A DNA stretch of 64,000 bases from Acidobacteriaceae bacterium (GCA_030041515.1 JASHNS010000089.1:37104-101103), one strand, 5' to 3'. Shown: positions 1 to 7,862, counted from the stretch's first letter. Notes: generated by a model not told the origin, from the sequence alone. Program-made: numbers and translations.

Positions 1-1
1 A

Positions 2-334
2 ACCGCGCAACCTCCATCGCCGCTGCGCTGGGTCGCCGACATCTTTCTGCCGATGGTCGGTGCACGCAGAATCATCACGAACGAAGCGCGGGAATTTCTG
101 CGCCACCTTTTGGAAGTGAACTGTTCGCGTGTCCAAAACGATATTCTCAACCGCATTCAGGAGAGCCGGGACCGGCTGGAGGTCGAGATACGCAAGCTGC
201 TGTACGAAATCAGCCGCGTTGCGGAGCAGGCCCTCGACAGGGCCCGGAAAGTCAAAGATGAGGGATCTCCGGCCGTCCAGTCTGCAGTCGAACGCCTCAA
301 TCGACTGGAACGAGAGGTGTCCTCACTTGTCTGA
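2..334 (+). CDS. Dynamin-like GTPase, C-terminal end (partial at left edge)
   Basis: The frame is open from the window edge, so only about 110 C-terminal residues are visible. They include a short hydrophobic stretch (WVADIFLPMV) followed by a long, strongly charged helix-rich tail with the pattern NCSRVQNDILNRIQESRDRL, which resembles the stalk/C-terminal helices of bacterial dynamin-family GTPases. The GTPase domain would lie outside the window. A complete dynamin-like GTPase sits on the other strand 1.5 kb away, and bacterial dynamins often occur as neighbouring pairs, which supports the call. The family remodels membranes at the inner face of the cytoplasmic membrane. An unrelated coiled-coil protein cannot be excluded. 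Confidence 0.55.
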   Translation, partial: TAQPPSPLRWVADIFLPMVGARRIITNEAREFLRHLLEVNCSRVQNDILNRIQESRDRLEVEIRKLLYEISRVAEQALDRARKVKDEGSPAVQSAVERLNRLEREVSSLV

Positions 335-381
335 TCCTGTTTCGCATTGCAGGTTGTTGGTAGCTGTGCTAAACCTTGACC

Positions 382-440
382 TGGCGACGGAATCCGCCAT
401 CAACCGCCATCCGAAAGGGAATGGCTGATGACTCCTGCTC
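382..440 (+). promoter_or_regulatory. Fluoride riboswitch (crcB motif) candidate upstream of ppa
   Basis: The element has the order expected of the fluoride aptamer. P1 is TGGCG (382-386) with CGCCA (395-399). A short A-rich linker follows. A second stem, GCCATCC (406-412) with GG and ATGGC (417-418, 421-425), is capped by a GAAA loop. Next comes the conserved 3' segment CTGATG (425-430) and then ACTCC. The P1 loop bases GGAAT (389-393) can form the pseudoknot with ACTCC (431-435), with four of five pairs (A392/C432 mismatched). ACTCC is also the first half of a terminator stem, so ligand binding would prevent termination: an ON switch. Pyrophosphatase is fluoride-sensitive and is a known target gene class of this riboswitch. 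Confidence 0.8.
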
Positions 441-460
441 AGGCGCAGGAGTTTTCTTTT
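431..460 (+). terminator. Rho-independent terminator overlapping the riboswitch pseudoknot
   Basis: Perfect 8-bp stem ACTCCTGC (431-438) and GCAGGAGT (445-452) with a 6-nt loop, followed by TTTCTTTT. The 5' arm overlaps the pseudoknot strand of the upstream aptamer, so the two structures are mutually exclusive. It lies before the pyrophosphatase start codon at 491. Confidence 0.8.
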
Positions 461-490
461 GCTCCTGTGCGACAACCGCAAAGGAGCGAA

Positions 491-1039
491 ATGAACGACG
501 ACTATCTGCAACTTCCCATTGGCGACAAGGCGCCGGAGATTGTCACCGCCGTCATCGAAATTCCACAGGACAGCGTCAACAAATACGAGTACGACAAGCA
601 GCTGAAGGTATTTCGCCTGGACAGAAATTTGCATTCTCCCATTCATTACCCCGGGGATTATGGATTCATTCCGCGCACGGTGGCGGAGGACGGAGATCCG
701 CTCGACATTCTCGTGCTGGGAGATGCACCAACCTTCCCTGGCTGCATCTATAAGGCCCGCGTCATCGGACTCTTCGAGATGCTCGACCAGGGGGTGCCGG
801 ATGAAAAGATTCTGGCCTATGCCACGGGCAATCCGCGATTCTCCTCGATCAGCAGCTACAGCGACGTGATGCCGCACACCCTGCGCGAGGTCGAGCACTT
901 CTTTTCCGTATACAAGAATCTCGAAGGGAAGCGGACTGAAGTGCTTGGCTGGAAGGATCGCGAGGCCGCTTTCGAGGCCATCCGCAGCAGTCACGAGCGC
1001 TTCCAGGCCGCGACGCCGGCCTCTTCAGGTACTCGCTGA
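491..1039 (+). CDS. ppa: Inorganic pyrophosphatase, family I
   Basis: Hydrolyses cytosolic PPi to two phosphates, pulling biosynthetic reactions forward. The 182-residue product has the family I signature DGDPLD (about residues 67-72) plus the HYPGDYGFIPRT and VEHFFxxYKxLE segments, and the length is normal for the family. ATG at 491 is chosen because AAGGAG (481-486) sits just upstream; an upstream in-frame start at 428 would place the coding region across the terminator/riboswitch. A fluoride-riboswitch candidate controls the leader. Fluoride inhibits this enzyme class, so raised synthesis under fluoride would be compensatory. The stop overlaps the next start (TGATG), implying translational coupling. 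Confidence 0.95.
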   Translation: MNDDYLQLPIGDKAPEIVTAVIEIPQDSVNKYEYDKQLKVFRLDRNLHSPIHYPGDYGFIPRTVAEDGDPLDILVLGDAPTFPGCIYKARVIGLFEMLDQGVPDEKILAYATGNPRFSSISSYSDVMPHTLREVEHFFSVYKNLEGKRTEVLGWKDREAAFEAIRSSHERFQAATPASSGTR

Positions 1040-1788
1040 TGGTAAGCACGGCTCTTCAGTCACCGGATGCACAATACCTTGCCGCGGTCGATCGTACAGA
1101 GGAACTGGCAAGGCTGCGTGCGCAGGCGCAGAAGAGAAAGTCCATGTTGGTTTTTGGCCCGGAAGGCGTTGGCAAGACCCGCTTGCTTCTTGCTTTCGTT
1201 CAAACTCAACCCTTCGCGCTGTATGTCCCGCAGATTCGTTCACCGCGGGAGTTCATGATGGCGCTCATCGAGAATATGCGCCTCCTGGACAAGCGAGGTC
1301 TCCGGCTGCCCGCGACCACGAATTCGCTTAGTGCCCGATCGCTCAAGGGAATCGTGCAGCGGGCTTTAGCTGAGTTGCCCTGCATGCTCGTGCTCGATCA
1401 TCTGGCAGGTCCTTCTCGCGTCGTTACCGGAATCGTTAAGGAGTTCAGCGACTACGGGCGCCGGCCCATCTATTTTGCCGCCCGCACCCCGCACATGGAA
1501 GACATCGGCAACCTGCAGCCCATGTGCGCCGATCGCTCGGAACGGCTGGAGATCAGGAACTTTACAGCAGCGATTGCGCTTGAATTCGCGAAGAGGGAGG
1601 CCGAGCGGAGCGGCCTGTGGGCATCAAACCTCGATTCGTCGTTGCACTCGCTTGTGGAATGGAGTGAGGGCAATCCCGGCAGCATCCTGCAGATGCTCAA
1701 AATGGCGAACTTTCCCCGGTACCGCATGGGCGATCAGATCAAAGCGCATGTACTGTACCTCGATTACCGGATGGGGCGTCGTGACTAA
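1039..1788 (+). CDS. P-loop ATPase (AAA/TniB-like), function unknown
   Basis: A 249-residue ATPase with Walker A GPEGVGKT (about 40-47), a Walker B-like strand ending in LPCMLVLD (about 113-120) and a later strand IYFAARTPH that resembles sensor 1. It has no transmembrane segment or signal peptide, so it should be cytosolic. It starts inside the stop codon of ppa, so it is co-expressed with pyrophosphatase and would fall under the same riboswitch. The specific partner is not recognisable; the organisation resembles small TniB/Orc-like ATPases that act on a target protein or DNA complex. Its 3' end converges with the dynamin-like gene, 5 nt away. Confidence 0.7.
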   Translation: MVSTALQSPDAQYLAAVDRTEELARLRAQAQKRKSMLVFGPEGVGKTRLLLAFVQTQPFALYVPQIRSPREFMMALIENMRLLDKRGLRLPATTNSLSARSLKGIVQRALAELPCMLVLDHLAGPSRVVTGIVKEFSDYGRRPIYFAARTPHMEDIGNLQPMCADRSERLEIRNFTAAIALEFAKREAERSGLWASNLDSSLHSLVEWSEGNPGSILQMLKMANFPRYRMGDQIKAHVLYLDYRMGRRD

Positions 1789-1793
1789 CGCGC

Positions 1794-3482
1794 TCACAGG
1801 ACATATTCGATTACCCATGGAGAACTCAGGTTACGGTGTCCGGCAAGCAGGAGCAGGGCAATTTGCGCCGCCCGTCGTTCCTCCTCGCTGGTGAGGTATC
1901 GCCGCAGGGCATCGTGCTTCAGCGCGTATCGTTGCAGGTCTTCCGCAGTGCGTTCCAGCAGGGCAGCATGGGCTGCCAGGAGTTTCCGTGTCGATTCGCC
2001 TGGTCCGAGGCTTTTGGCAACCATCGCGAGATGCGGAAGGCAACAGGCGGGAAGCCGCGCGGCGCACGCCGTGGCCTGTCGCGCCAAAGCCGCAAGTTCC
2101 TCAACCGCTGCCCCCTCTGAACCAAGGCGCACCTCACATGCGGGACAGGACTGAGGCGTGGCGACCAGCTGGCGGACTCCTTCCGCATCGCCCCCTCTCG
2201 CCGCAATTTGATCAAGATATGTGGATGTGCCGTGCGCCAATGCGGGATATGCCACACATACACCGTACGGGGAAGAGATGCCTTCGTATTGCCAGGTGTG
2301 AAGCGGGCAGAAGCCATGTCTTCGGAAATGACTCTGCTGCGCCTCAGGATCGATCGTGAGCTCGTACTGATACTTGCTGAGAAATCGGAACGTCGCCTCC
2401 AGGATGACGCCGCATATATGACAGCCCGTCTTGCGGTCGATGTCGAGTTTCCACGCGTCGGCCGAGGAGTCTGTCAGCTCGACGTGTTCTGACGGCGTTC
2501 CACTTCCTGTGATGCTCTCCCGCTGACTGCGCAGGCGCTCCATGAGGGCGTTCCATGCGTGCTCGTCCGGACGCGACCACTCGGTCAGCAGGTGCATGGT
2601 GCGCTCATACATATTCACAAGAAACAACTGTGCGCGATCTTCCGTAAGGAACTGCAGCAACTCCGTCTCGAAACCCGGAATCCCGCTCTCGTTGAGATAG
2701 TGAAGATTCCGTGAGAGCTTCGCCTCCAGGGCTTGCCGCGCTGAAATCGAGTGAAGGGGATCGACTGCCCGTCCAAGCCTCGCGGCCAACTGTTCAGCGA
2801 CGAACTGTCGAGCCTGCTCCTGCTCCGCCGCTGTGACGGTGTCCTGCTTGTTGATCACAACGAACAGTTTCTTGCCCGTGTTCCGGATTCTCTCGAGGAT
2901 GCGATCTTCTTCCTCGGAGAGCGGGCTTTCGTAGCTGGTTACGAGAATGAATGCGTCGGCCTGTGGCAGAAACCGTTCGGTCGTTAGCGTGTTTTCAATG
3001 ATGGGCGAGCCCAGGCCTGGCGTATCGACAAAGAAGAACCCCCGCCGCAGGATTTCTGCGGGGAGCTGAATCTCTGCCCAGGCAATTTTCTTCACATTTC
3101 CCGGATTGCCTTTCTGGGTTACATAATCGGCAAGTTGCACCAGCGGGATCTCGTGGTTCAGGCCGAAATCCCGGAAATGCAGCACTACCTGCGGTCTGCT
3201 TCCGTATCGGACCGTCGTGATGACGGACGTAAGTGGCACAATGCCTGTGGGCAAATAATCGCCGCCGAGAATTGCGTTCATCAGCGTCGATTTGCCCCGG
3301 CTGAAACGGCCGACTACCATCAGGTTGAACTGATCCTCCGCGAGGCGCGCCACCAATTCACGGCAATCTCCCTGCAAAACCGTGTTTTTGGTGTCAATGG
3401 CTTGCGCCGTACGGATGATCTCCGCCAGCAGGAACTTTCGTTGCTCGTATTCCTTCAGGTCCATGATCTTTACCGATAACAA
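1794..3482 (-). CDS. Dynamin-like GTPase with C-terminal Cys-rich (zinc-ribbon-like) domain
   Basis: A 562-residue protein in two parts. Residues about 50-300 form a dynamin-type GTPase: G1 GRFSRGKST (58-66), G2 Thr near 85, G3 DTPG (153-156) and G4 NKQD (211-214). Residues about 350-500 carry repeated metal-ligand-like pairs: CHIC (354-357), FCPLH (391-395), CPAC (446-449) and CCLPH (480-484). These recall DUF6062-type Cys-rich proteins rather than the usual dynamin stalk. The start may be the internal Met7 (3464). It is the last gene of a four-gene minus-strand operon and lies 33 nt after the HEAT-repeat gene. A role in membrane binding or remodelling is inferred from the GTPase family; the ligand of the Cys-rich tail is unknown. 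Confidence 0.8.
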   Translation of the reverse strand: MLSVKIMDLKEYEQRKFLLAEIIRTAQAIDTKNTVLQGDCRELVARLAEDQFNLMVVGRFSRGKSTLMNAILGGDYLPTGIVPLTSVITTVRYGSRPQVVLHFRDFGLNHEIPLVQLADYVTQKGNPGNVKKIAWAEIQLPAEILRRGFFFVDTPGLGSPIIENTLTTERFLPQADAFILVTSYESPLSEEEDRILERIRNTGKKLFVVINKQDTVTAAEQEQARQFVAEQLAARLGRAVDPLHSISARQALEAKLSRNLHYLNESGIPGFETELLQFLTEDRAQLFLVNMYERTMHLLTEWSRPDEHAWNALMERLRSQRESITGSGTPSEHVELTDSSADAWKLDIDRKTGCHICGVILEATFRFLSKYQYELTIDPEAQQSHFRRHGFCPLHTWQYEGISSPYGVCVAYPALAHGTSTYLDQIAARGGDAEGVRQLVATPQSCPACEVRLGSEGAAVEELAALARQATACAARLPACCLPHLAMVAKSLGPGESTRKLLAAHAALLERTAEDLQRYALKHDALRRYLTSEEERRAAQIALLLLAGHRNLSSPWVIEYVL

Positions 3483-3515
3483 GCTCGTTGGCGCAACTGT
3501 GGAGTCTTATGCGGT

Positions 3516-4469
3516 TCACGAATGCGTGTCTTCCAGTTCGCCTTTCAGAATGTGTTTCAGGATCCTCCAGACAGGGCTCAGCCAGTTCGGATGCTCACCT
3601 CGAATCTGTCGTTCACGGACGAGGCCCCTGGCTAATTCGCGAGCAATATCCCGGTGGTCATCCAACAGCCTGCCCACGTCGTCTTCCTGTGCCCAGTTCA
3701 AATGAGGTGAAACGCGAAACAGGGCTTTGGCAATGTCCCGATGGTCCTGAATCGGTGCCATCTGAAATCCGATCTGTGCCGCCGCAATCACCACATCGGC
3801 GTCTGGATCGTGCAGAAACTCACGCAAGTCGTGCCACTCTTCGGGAGTTACGCCAAACTCGCGGAGTAATTGCAGAGTAGCGCGCCGCCTGCTTAGCGCC
3901 GATAGCTCATAGAGGCCAGGCGTGACCGCTCCTCGAACTGAAAGAATCGCATACTGCCGTGCGACGTCTGGTACCTTCCGAAGAGCTTCCTTCGCTTCCT
4001 CGCGACATAGATCGTCCTCCAGCGCGGCAAAGAGCGAGGGAACGCTTTCTGGCCGGCGGAACTCGCCAAGAGCAAGGATTAACCCACTCGTAACGCGTTG
4101 CCGGGATGCGTCCAACAAGGTTCTATAAACCTCGTCGGACTTCCATCGCATTAGCTGCTGAGCTGCAACACTGCGCACGCTATCCTCGGCAAACAATACG
4201 GCCGCGTCTTCCGGGCGCCGGTATTGACGAAAATATGCGATCAGAATGGACCAGGCGCCCAACTCGCCAAGTGCCCGCACGGCTCTGCAGCGCGGCAGAG
4301 GGAGGCTTCTCGGCCGCCCATCGAGCAGATACTGTTCCAGGAATGGGACGCTCCCCTGTCCAATGGCAATCAGCGCTTCGGTGGCCCGATCTCCATCGAC
4401 GATCAAGTCCAAAGCCTCGACCAGACCCGCGATTCGTTGTCCAGAGAGTTCCTGAGCCGAATCCGTCAT
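3516..4469 (-). CDS. HEAT-repeat protein
   Basis: A 317-residue, all-helical protein made of degenerate HEAT/PBS-lyase-like repeats, for example RCRAVRALGELG, SVRSVAAQQLMRWK and SGLILALGEFRRPESVPSLF. It has no signal peptide or catalytic motif, so a scaffold role is inferred. The start ATG overlaps the stop of the upstream methyltransferase gene (ATGA), indicating translational coupling, and the dynamin-like gene follows 33 nt later. Its fixed place between a lipid-modifying enzyme and a dynamin suggests it could act as an adaptor for one of them, but nothing in the sequence proves this. Confidence 0.75.
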   Translation of the reverse strand: MTDSAQELSGQRIAGLVEALDLIVDGDRATEALIAIGQGSVPFLEQYLLDGRPRSLPLPRCRAVRALGELGAWSILIAYFRQYRRPEDAAVLFAEDSVRSVAAQQLMRWKSDEVYRTLLDASRQRVTSGLILALGEFRRPESVPSLFAALEDDLCREEAKEALRKVPDVARQYAILSVRGAVTPGLYELSALSRRRATLQLLREFGVTPEEWHDLREFLHDPDADVVIAAAQIGFQMAPIQDHRDIAKALFRVSPHLNWAQEDDVGRLLDDHRDIARELARGLVRERQIRGEHPNWLSPVWRILKHILKGELEDTHS

Positions 4470-5746
4470 ACTTCTATCCTCTTTCGGTCCGGACTTTCCG
4501 CATACCAGTCCTCTCGCGTAAGCGGCAGACCGCTGATTCCGTTATCGGGCCGGCTGAGGAGCAACTGGTAGACGGCAATGCTTCCGCGGCGAAACGCCGC
4601 CGCAGACCCCGCCATATACAGGAGCCAAATTCGATATGTCTCTGACGACACATGCCGGAGGAGATCGTTGGCATTTGCCTGCAAGGCGGCCACCCATCTG
4701 CGCAGTGTCAGCTCGTAGTGCTCGCGAAGATTCTCGATATCGCGCACTTCGAGACCCTCAGCCTCGGCCGCTTGCATTGCCTGCGACAACGCCACTAGCT
4801 GTCCGTCGGGAAAGACATAATGATCGATGAATGAATTCTTCCGCGGAGATGAGTCGTACGCACGCGCAATACCGTGATTAAGAAACACGCCACCTGGCCT
4901 CAGCCAGCCGCGGACCGTGCGGAAATACTGTCTTAGATTCGTGAGGCCGACATGCTCGAACATTCCCACACTGGCGATTTTGTCAAATGAATGCGGTTCA
5001 CGATTCAACCGGCGATAGTCGCAAAGAACCACGTCGCATCGATCACCCACTTCAGAGACGTCGATCCGTCGGCGAGCTTCCTCGTATTGCGCGCGGCTCA
5101 GAGTGATTCCGAGAGAGTTTGCGCCATAATGACGGGCAGCACAGATAGGAAGACTGCCCCAGCCACATCCAATATCCAGAAAGCGATCGCCGCGCAGCAA
5201 GCGGAGCTTGTCACAGATCAGCGCAAGTTTCTGCTCCTGGGCCAGGTCAAGCGGATCGTCACAGTTGCGAAAATAGGCGCAGGAATAGACGAGCGACTTT
5301 CCCAGCCATGGGCGGAAGAATTCGACGGGCTGATCATAGTGATACGCGATCGCGGCGCGATCCCTGGCCAGCGAATGGTGCGGGCCGTTTACCATCCACT
5401 GGCCAAGCCCAACTGCTGCCTGAGTGGCTTTTGCAACGATCCGACTGTGCAGATTCTCCTGGCGGTTGAGAATGTGCTCCGCCACAGAGAAGACAGAAAA
5501 GACATCGCCCTCCACATCAAGATCGCGGTGAATAAATGCTTCGCCCAAGCCGATCTCATTGGGCGATACGAGAAGGGTCTTTAGAGCCTTCTCGTTTCGC
5601 AGGACGATTGTGCATGCCGGCTCCACGCCCGGAGACGACGACCACTGCCAGCCGTCCCATAGTCGAATGGAGAAAACTGATCCGTCGTAGTATCGGAATA
5701 AGGACGCCAGCACCCGATTTCTTTGTTCAGATGAGTCGTACATCAT
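4466..5746 (-). CDS. cfa: Cyclopropane-fatty-acyl-phospholipid synthase family methyltransferase
   Basis: SAM-dependent enzyme of about 426 residues, predicted to methylenate or methylate unsaturated acyl chains of membrane phospholipids. The SAM-binding motif FLDIGCGWGSL and the family segments HYGANSLGITLSRAQYEEA, SVGMFEHVGLTN and GGVFLNHGIAR are all present, and the N-terminal lipid-binding region (GEAFIHRDLDVEGD) is intact. ATG at 5746 is chosen because GGGAG lies 8 nt upstream. A TTG at 5773 that overlaps the previous stop (TTGA) is the alternative. It is the second gene of the minus-strand operon, between a phosphoesterase and a HEAT-repeat protein. Whether it makes cyclopropane rings or another alkylation cannot be told from sequence. 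Confidence 0.9.
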   Translation of the reverse strand: MMYDSSEQRNRVLASLFRYYDGSVFSIRLWDGWQWSSSPGVEPACTIVLRNEKALKTLLVSPNEIGLGEAFIHRDLDVEGDVFSVFSVAEHILNRQENLHSRIVAKATQAAVGLGQWMVNGPHHSLARDRAAIAYHYDQPVEFFRPWLGKSLVYSCAYFRNCDDPLDLAQEQKLALICDKLRLLRGDRFLDIGCGWGSLPICAARHYGANSLGITLSRAQYEEARRRIDVSEVGDRCDVVLCDYRRLNREPHSFDKIASVGMFEHVGLTNLRQYFRTVRGWLRPGGVFLNHGIARAYDSSPRKNSFIDHYVFPDGQLVALSQAMQAAEAEGLEVRDIENLREHYELTLRRWVAALQANANDLLRHVSSETYRIWLLYMAGSAAAFRRGSIAVYQLLLSRPDNGISGLPLTREDWYAESPDRKRIEV

Positions 5747-5769
5747 CGCTTTCGCTCCCGGCAGAGAGA

Positions 5770-6507
5770 TCAATTCTTAACGGCACTGTGCTCGGACGCC
5801 GACGCCCGCGGCGATGGAATCTCTCCGGTGCGAAGCACCGCAATCAAAGCGTCCTTATCCTCGTCGACAATTGGCATGCTACGAATGTCGCGGATGGTCT
5901 CTTCCAGGGGATATTCGTATTCCTTCAGGGAAACGACTCCTTCCTCCCAGACCGCATAACAAGCCAGGGGTCGTCCCGTCTTGGGCTGACCAAGGCTGCC
6001 GGGATTCACGATCGTGGTGTCGCCTATTACACGGACAAAAGGCGTATGCGTGTGTCCGACAACCAGGACATCAGCCTGGATGCCATCGACCTCCCAATTC
6101 CATTGATCGGAGTCCTTCGCGCAGTATCCAAAAAGAGGGTTCGTTGGCGTTGCGTGAACAACGTAAAAGTGCGTGGAAGCTACCTTTATCTGGCGGCACA
6201 CTGGAAGCGTCCGGAGGAACTCGAGGTCCTCCGATGAACAGACTTGTTGTGTAAAGCGCAGCGTTTCGGCGGCCAGTCGACGAAACGCCGGGGAACACTG
6301 GGGATCTGCGGAAGAACCTGCGGCGTAATCGTGATTTCCGCAAACGCTGAGATCAACGCGATTGCGAATCTCCTGGATAACCTCATGCGGTTTCGGACCG
6401 TAGTCGACGAGATCCCCCACACACCAGAGAGCGTCATAGGAGGTTTCGGGGAACGCATTCAATGCCGCCAGATTTGCGTGAACGTCGGAAATGATGGCGA
6501 TCTTCAT
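5770..6507 (-). CDS. Metallophosphoesterase (YfcE/calcineurin-like)
   Basis: A 245-residue cytosolic phosphodiesterase or phosphatase of the calcineurin-like superfamily. The metal-binding motifs occur in order: SDVHANL near the N-terminus, GDLVDYGP, GNHD, a central VVHATP and GHTHTP. Start ATG 6507 places SDVH at the usual distance from the N-terminus; a TTG at 6555 would add an unlikely 16-residue extension translated from a hairpin. It heads the operon with the cfa-like gene. The substrate is not determinable; relatives act on small phosphodiesters, cyclic nucleotides or Ap4A. Confidence 0.85.
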   Translation of the reverse strand: MKIAIISDVHANLAALNAFPETSYDALWCVGDLVDYGPKPHEVIQEIRNRVDLSVCGNHDYAAGSSADPQCSPAFRRLAAETLRFTQQVCSSEDLEFLRTLPVCRQIKVASTHFYVVHATPTNPLFGYCAKDSDQWNWEVDGIQADVLVVGHTHTPFVRVIGDTTIVNPGSLGQPKTGRPLACYAVWEEGVVSLKEYEYPLEETIRDIRSMPIVDEDKDALIAVLRTGEIPSPRASASEHSAVKN

Positions 6508-6518
6508 AGCCCGAGGTT

Positions 6519-6544
6519 GACTGCGGCGGAGAGGAGCCGCAGTC
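6519..6544. repeat. Perfect inverted repeat in the 5' leader of the phosphoesterase operon
   Basis: 9-bp stem GACTGCGGC (6519-6527) and GCCGCAGTC (6536-6544) with an 8-nt loop, 12 nt upstream of the minus-strand start codon at 6507. On the plus strand it is followed by CCTTTCTTC. It could act as a leader hairpin for the minus-strand operon or as a weak terminator. From here to 6945 no other gene is visible. Confidence 0.5.
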
Positions 6545-6917
6545 CCTTTCTTCAAAGTTTTCGCCGAAGACTCCTGCAGGGCGGGAGACTCCCCGACGAA
6601 GGATCGTCAGGGGTCATCATCCGTCCGTCCGCACAGATAAGGAAGGAACAGCGGTTAAGGCGAACCCCTTCGCCTCTGCGTCTCATGAACGCATGTTCAG
6701 TTTATCAGGCGCAATGAAGAAGCTGAATCCCGGACCGCTTATGGCGCGCCCAGGATTGTGAATGTCTCTCACACCTTGCGCGCGAGGTGCCGTGGGCTCT
6801 GGAACTGCGGGTCAGGTTCCTTTCGTACAGTCGCGCCTGCGTCAAAGCCAAATTGACACTCCCTGAAATGGTGTTTGGGGCTGGGCGAGGCTTCGCCACG
6901 CTTCGACTGTCACTGCT

Positions 6918-6933
6918 GTACCGTATCTGGTAC
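6918..6933 (+). promoter_or_regulatory. Candidate operator for the toxin-antitoxin operon
   Basis: Inverted repeat GTACC (6918-6922), six bases, GGTAC (6929-6933), 12 nt before the toxin start codon. Short palindromes at this place are typical binding sites for XRE-type antitoxins that autorepress their operon. No strong -35/-10 pair could be fixed. Confidence 0.45.
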
Positions 6934-6945
6934 ACTACGGATGCG

Positions 6946-7323
6946 ATGTCGGATAAGGGCCTGAAGCGCATCCCGGCGATCTTCTTTCGTACCGCGACGG
7001 GTCGGGAACCGGTTCGGGAGTGGCTGAGGGAACTGAAACCTGTCGAAGACCGCAAGCAGATTGGCGTCGACATTCAGACGGTCGAATTCGGCTGGCCGAT
7101 CGGGATGCCGGTCTGCCGCCCGCTTGGGGATGGCCTCTACGAAGTCCGTTCGGACCTGAGCCGGAATCGGATCGCTCGGGTTCTGTTTTATATCGACCGC
7201 GAGAGCCGAATGGTTCTGCTGCACGGGTTCATCAAGAAGACGCAGAAAGCCCCGGCTGGGGACCTTGAGCTGGCGCGCCGAAACAAGGGTCTGCATGAAG
7301 TCGAGATGAAGAAGAGGGGATAG
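6946..7323 (+). CDS. HigB/Gp49-type toxin (RelE superfamily mRNA interferase)
   Basis: A 125-residue basic protein starting MSDKGLKRIPAIFFRT. Features fitting phage-derived Gp49-like HigB toxins are the segments GREPVREWLREL, MPVCRPLGDGLYEVRSDL, RVLFYIDRESRMVLLHGFIKK and the Lys-rich tail. These toxins cleave mRNA at the ribosome. The start at 6946 follows the palindromic operator; an upstream extension in the same frame has no family resemblance. The XRE-type antitoxin follows 3 nt later (toxin-first order). The pair lies in the only obviously accessory patch of the left third of the window, next to a tRNA-Asp scar. Confidence 0.85.
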   Translation: MSDKGLKRIPAIFFRTATGREPVREWLRELKPVEDRKQIGVDIQTVEFGWPIGMPVCRPLGDGLYEVRSDLSRNRIARVLFYIDRESRMVLLHGFIKKTQKAPAGDLELARRNKGLHEVEMKKRG

Positions 7324-7325
7324 TC

Positions 7326-7679
7326 ATGGCCAATGGAGTGGCAGAGGTACACAGCGGATCCTCATTCGAGGATTTCCTCGAAGATCAGGGAATTCGGGAG
7401 GAGGTCGAAAGTGCTGCCATTAAGAGGGTGCTGGCCTGGCAGTTCGAGCAGGAGATGGCGCGCCAGAAGAAGACCAAGCGGGCAATGGCGGCCGAACTCA
7501 GGACCAGCCGCTCGCAGCTCGACCGGCTGCTCGATCCTCAGAACACATCCGTCTCGCTCGATACCTTGAGCCGGGCAGCAAGGGTCCTGGGCAAGCGGCT
7601 GGTGCTCCGGATCGAGGATCGAAAGCCTCGGCGCGGACGGCGCGGCACGCCTGGCCGGAGAAGGGCAGAGGTCGCCTGA
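7326..7679 (+). CDS. HigA-type antitoxin, XRE-family HTH
   Basis: A 117-residue protein with a helix-turn-helix region at about residues 47-95 (KTKRAMAAELRTSRSQLDR, then SVSLDTLSRAARVLGKRL) and a basic C-terminal tail. It should neutralise the upstream toxin and repress the operon, probably at the GTACC/GGTAC palindrome. It begins 3 nt after the toxin stop, so the two are co-translated. The tail of Arg/Gly residues (RRGRRGTPGRRR) is unusual and may assist DNA or RNA binding. Confidence 0.85.
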   Translation: MANGVAEVHSGSSFEDFLEDQGIREEVESAAIKRVLAWQFEQEMARQKKTKRAMAAELRTSRSQLDRLLDPQNTSVSLDTLSRAARVLGKRLVLRIEDRKPRRGRRGTPGRRRAEVA

Positions 7680-7681
7680 GG

Positions 7682-7774
7682 CCTTATTGAACCCACGACC
7701 TCTGCCTAAAAGCAGAGGTCTCGGCAGAGGTTTGGGCAGAGGTTTAGAGGGCAGAGGTCGCGGGTGCAATAAGG
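7682..7774. repeat. Long inverted repeat with four GCAGAGGT copies
   Basis: The 25-nt arms at 7682-7706 and 7750-7774 are reverse complements with two mismatches. GCAGAGGT occurs in direct orientation at 7712, 7724, 7736 and 7751. The right arm contains GAGGTCGCGGGT, which is also present in the tRNA-Asp fragment 115 nt downstream. The structure could terminate the toxin-antitoxin transcript or be a miniature mobile repeat. Confidence 0.65.
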
Positions 7775-7862
7775 GTTCGATAACCCTTCCCAGGTATGCC
7801 TGAAGGCGCTAAAGTGTGCCATCCGTTACGCCTTGTTTCAATAAGTTACTGGTTTAAGGTTC

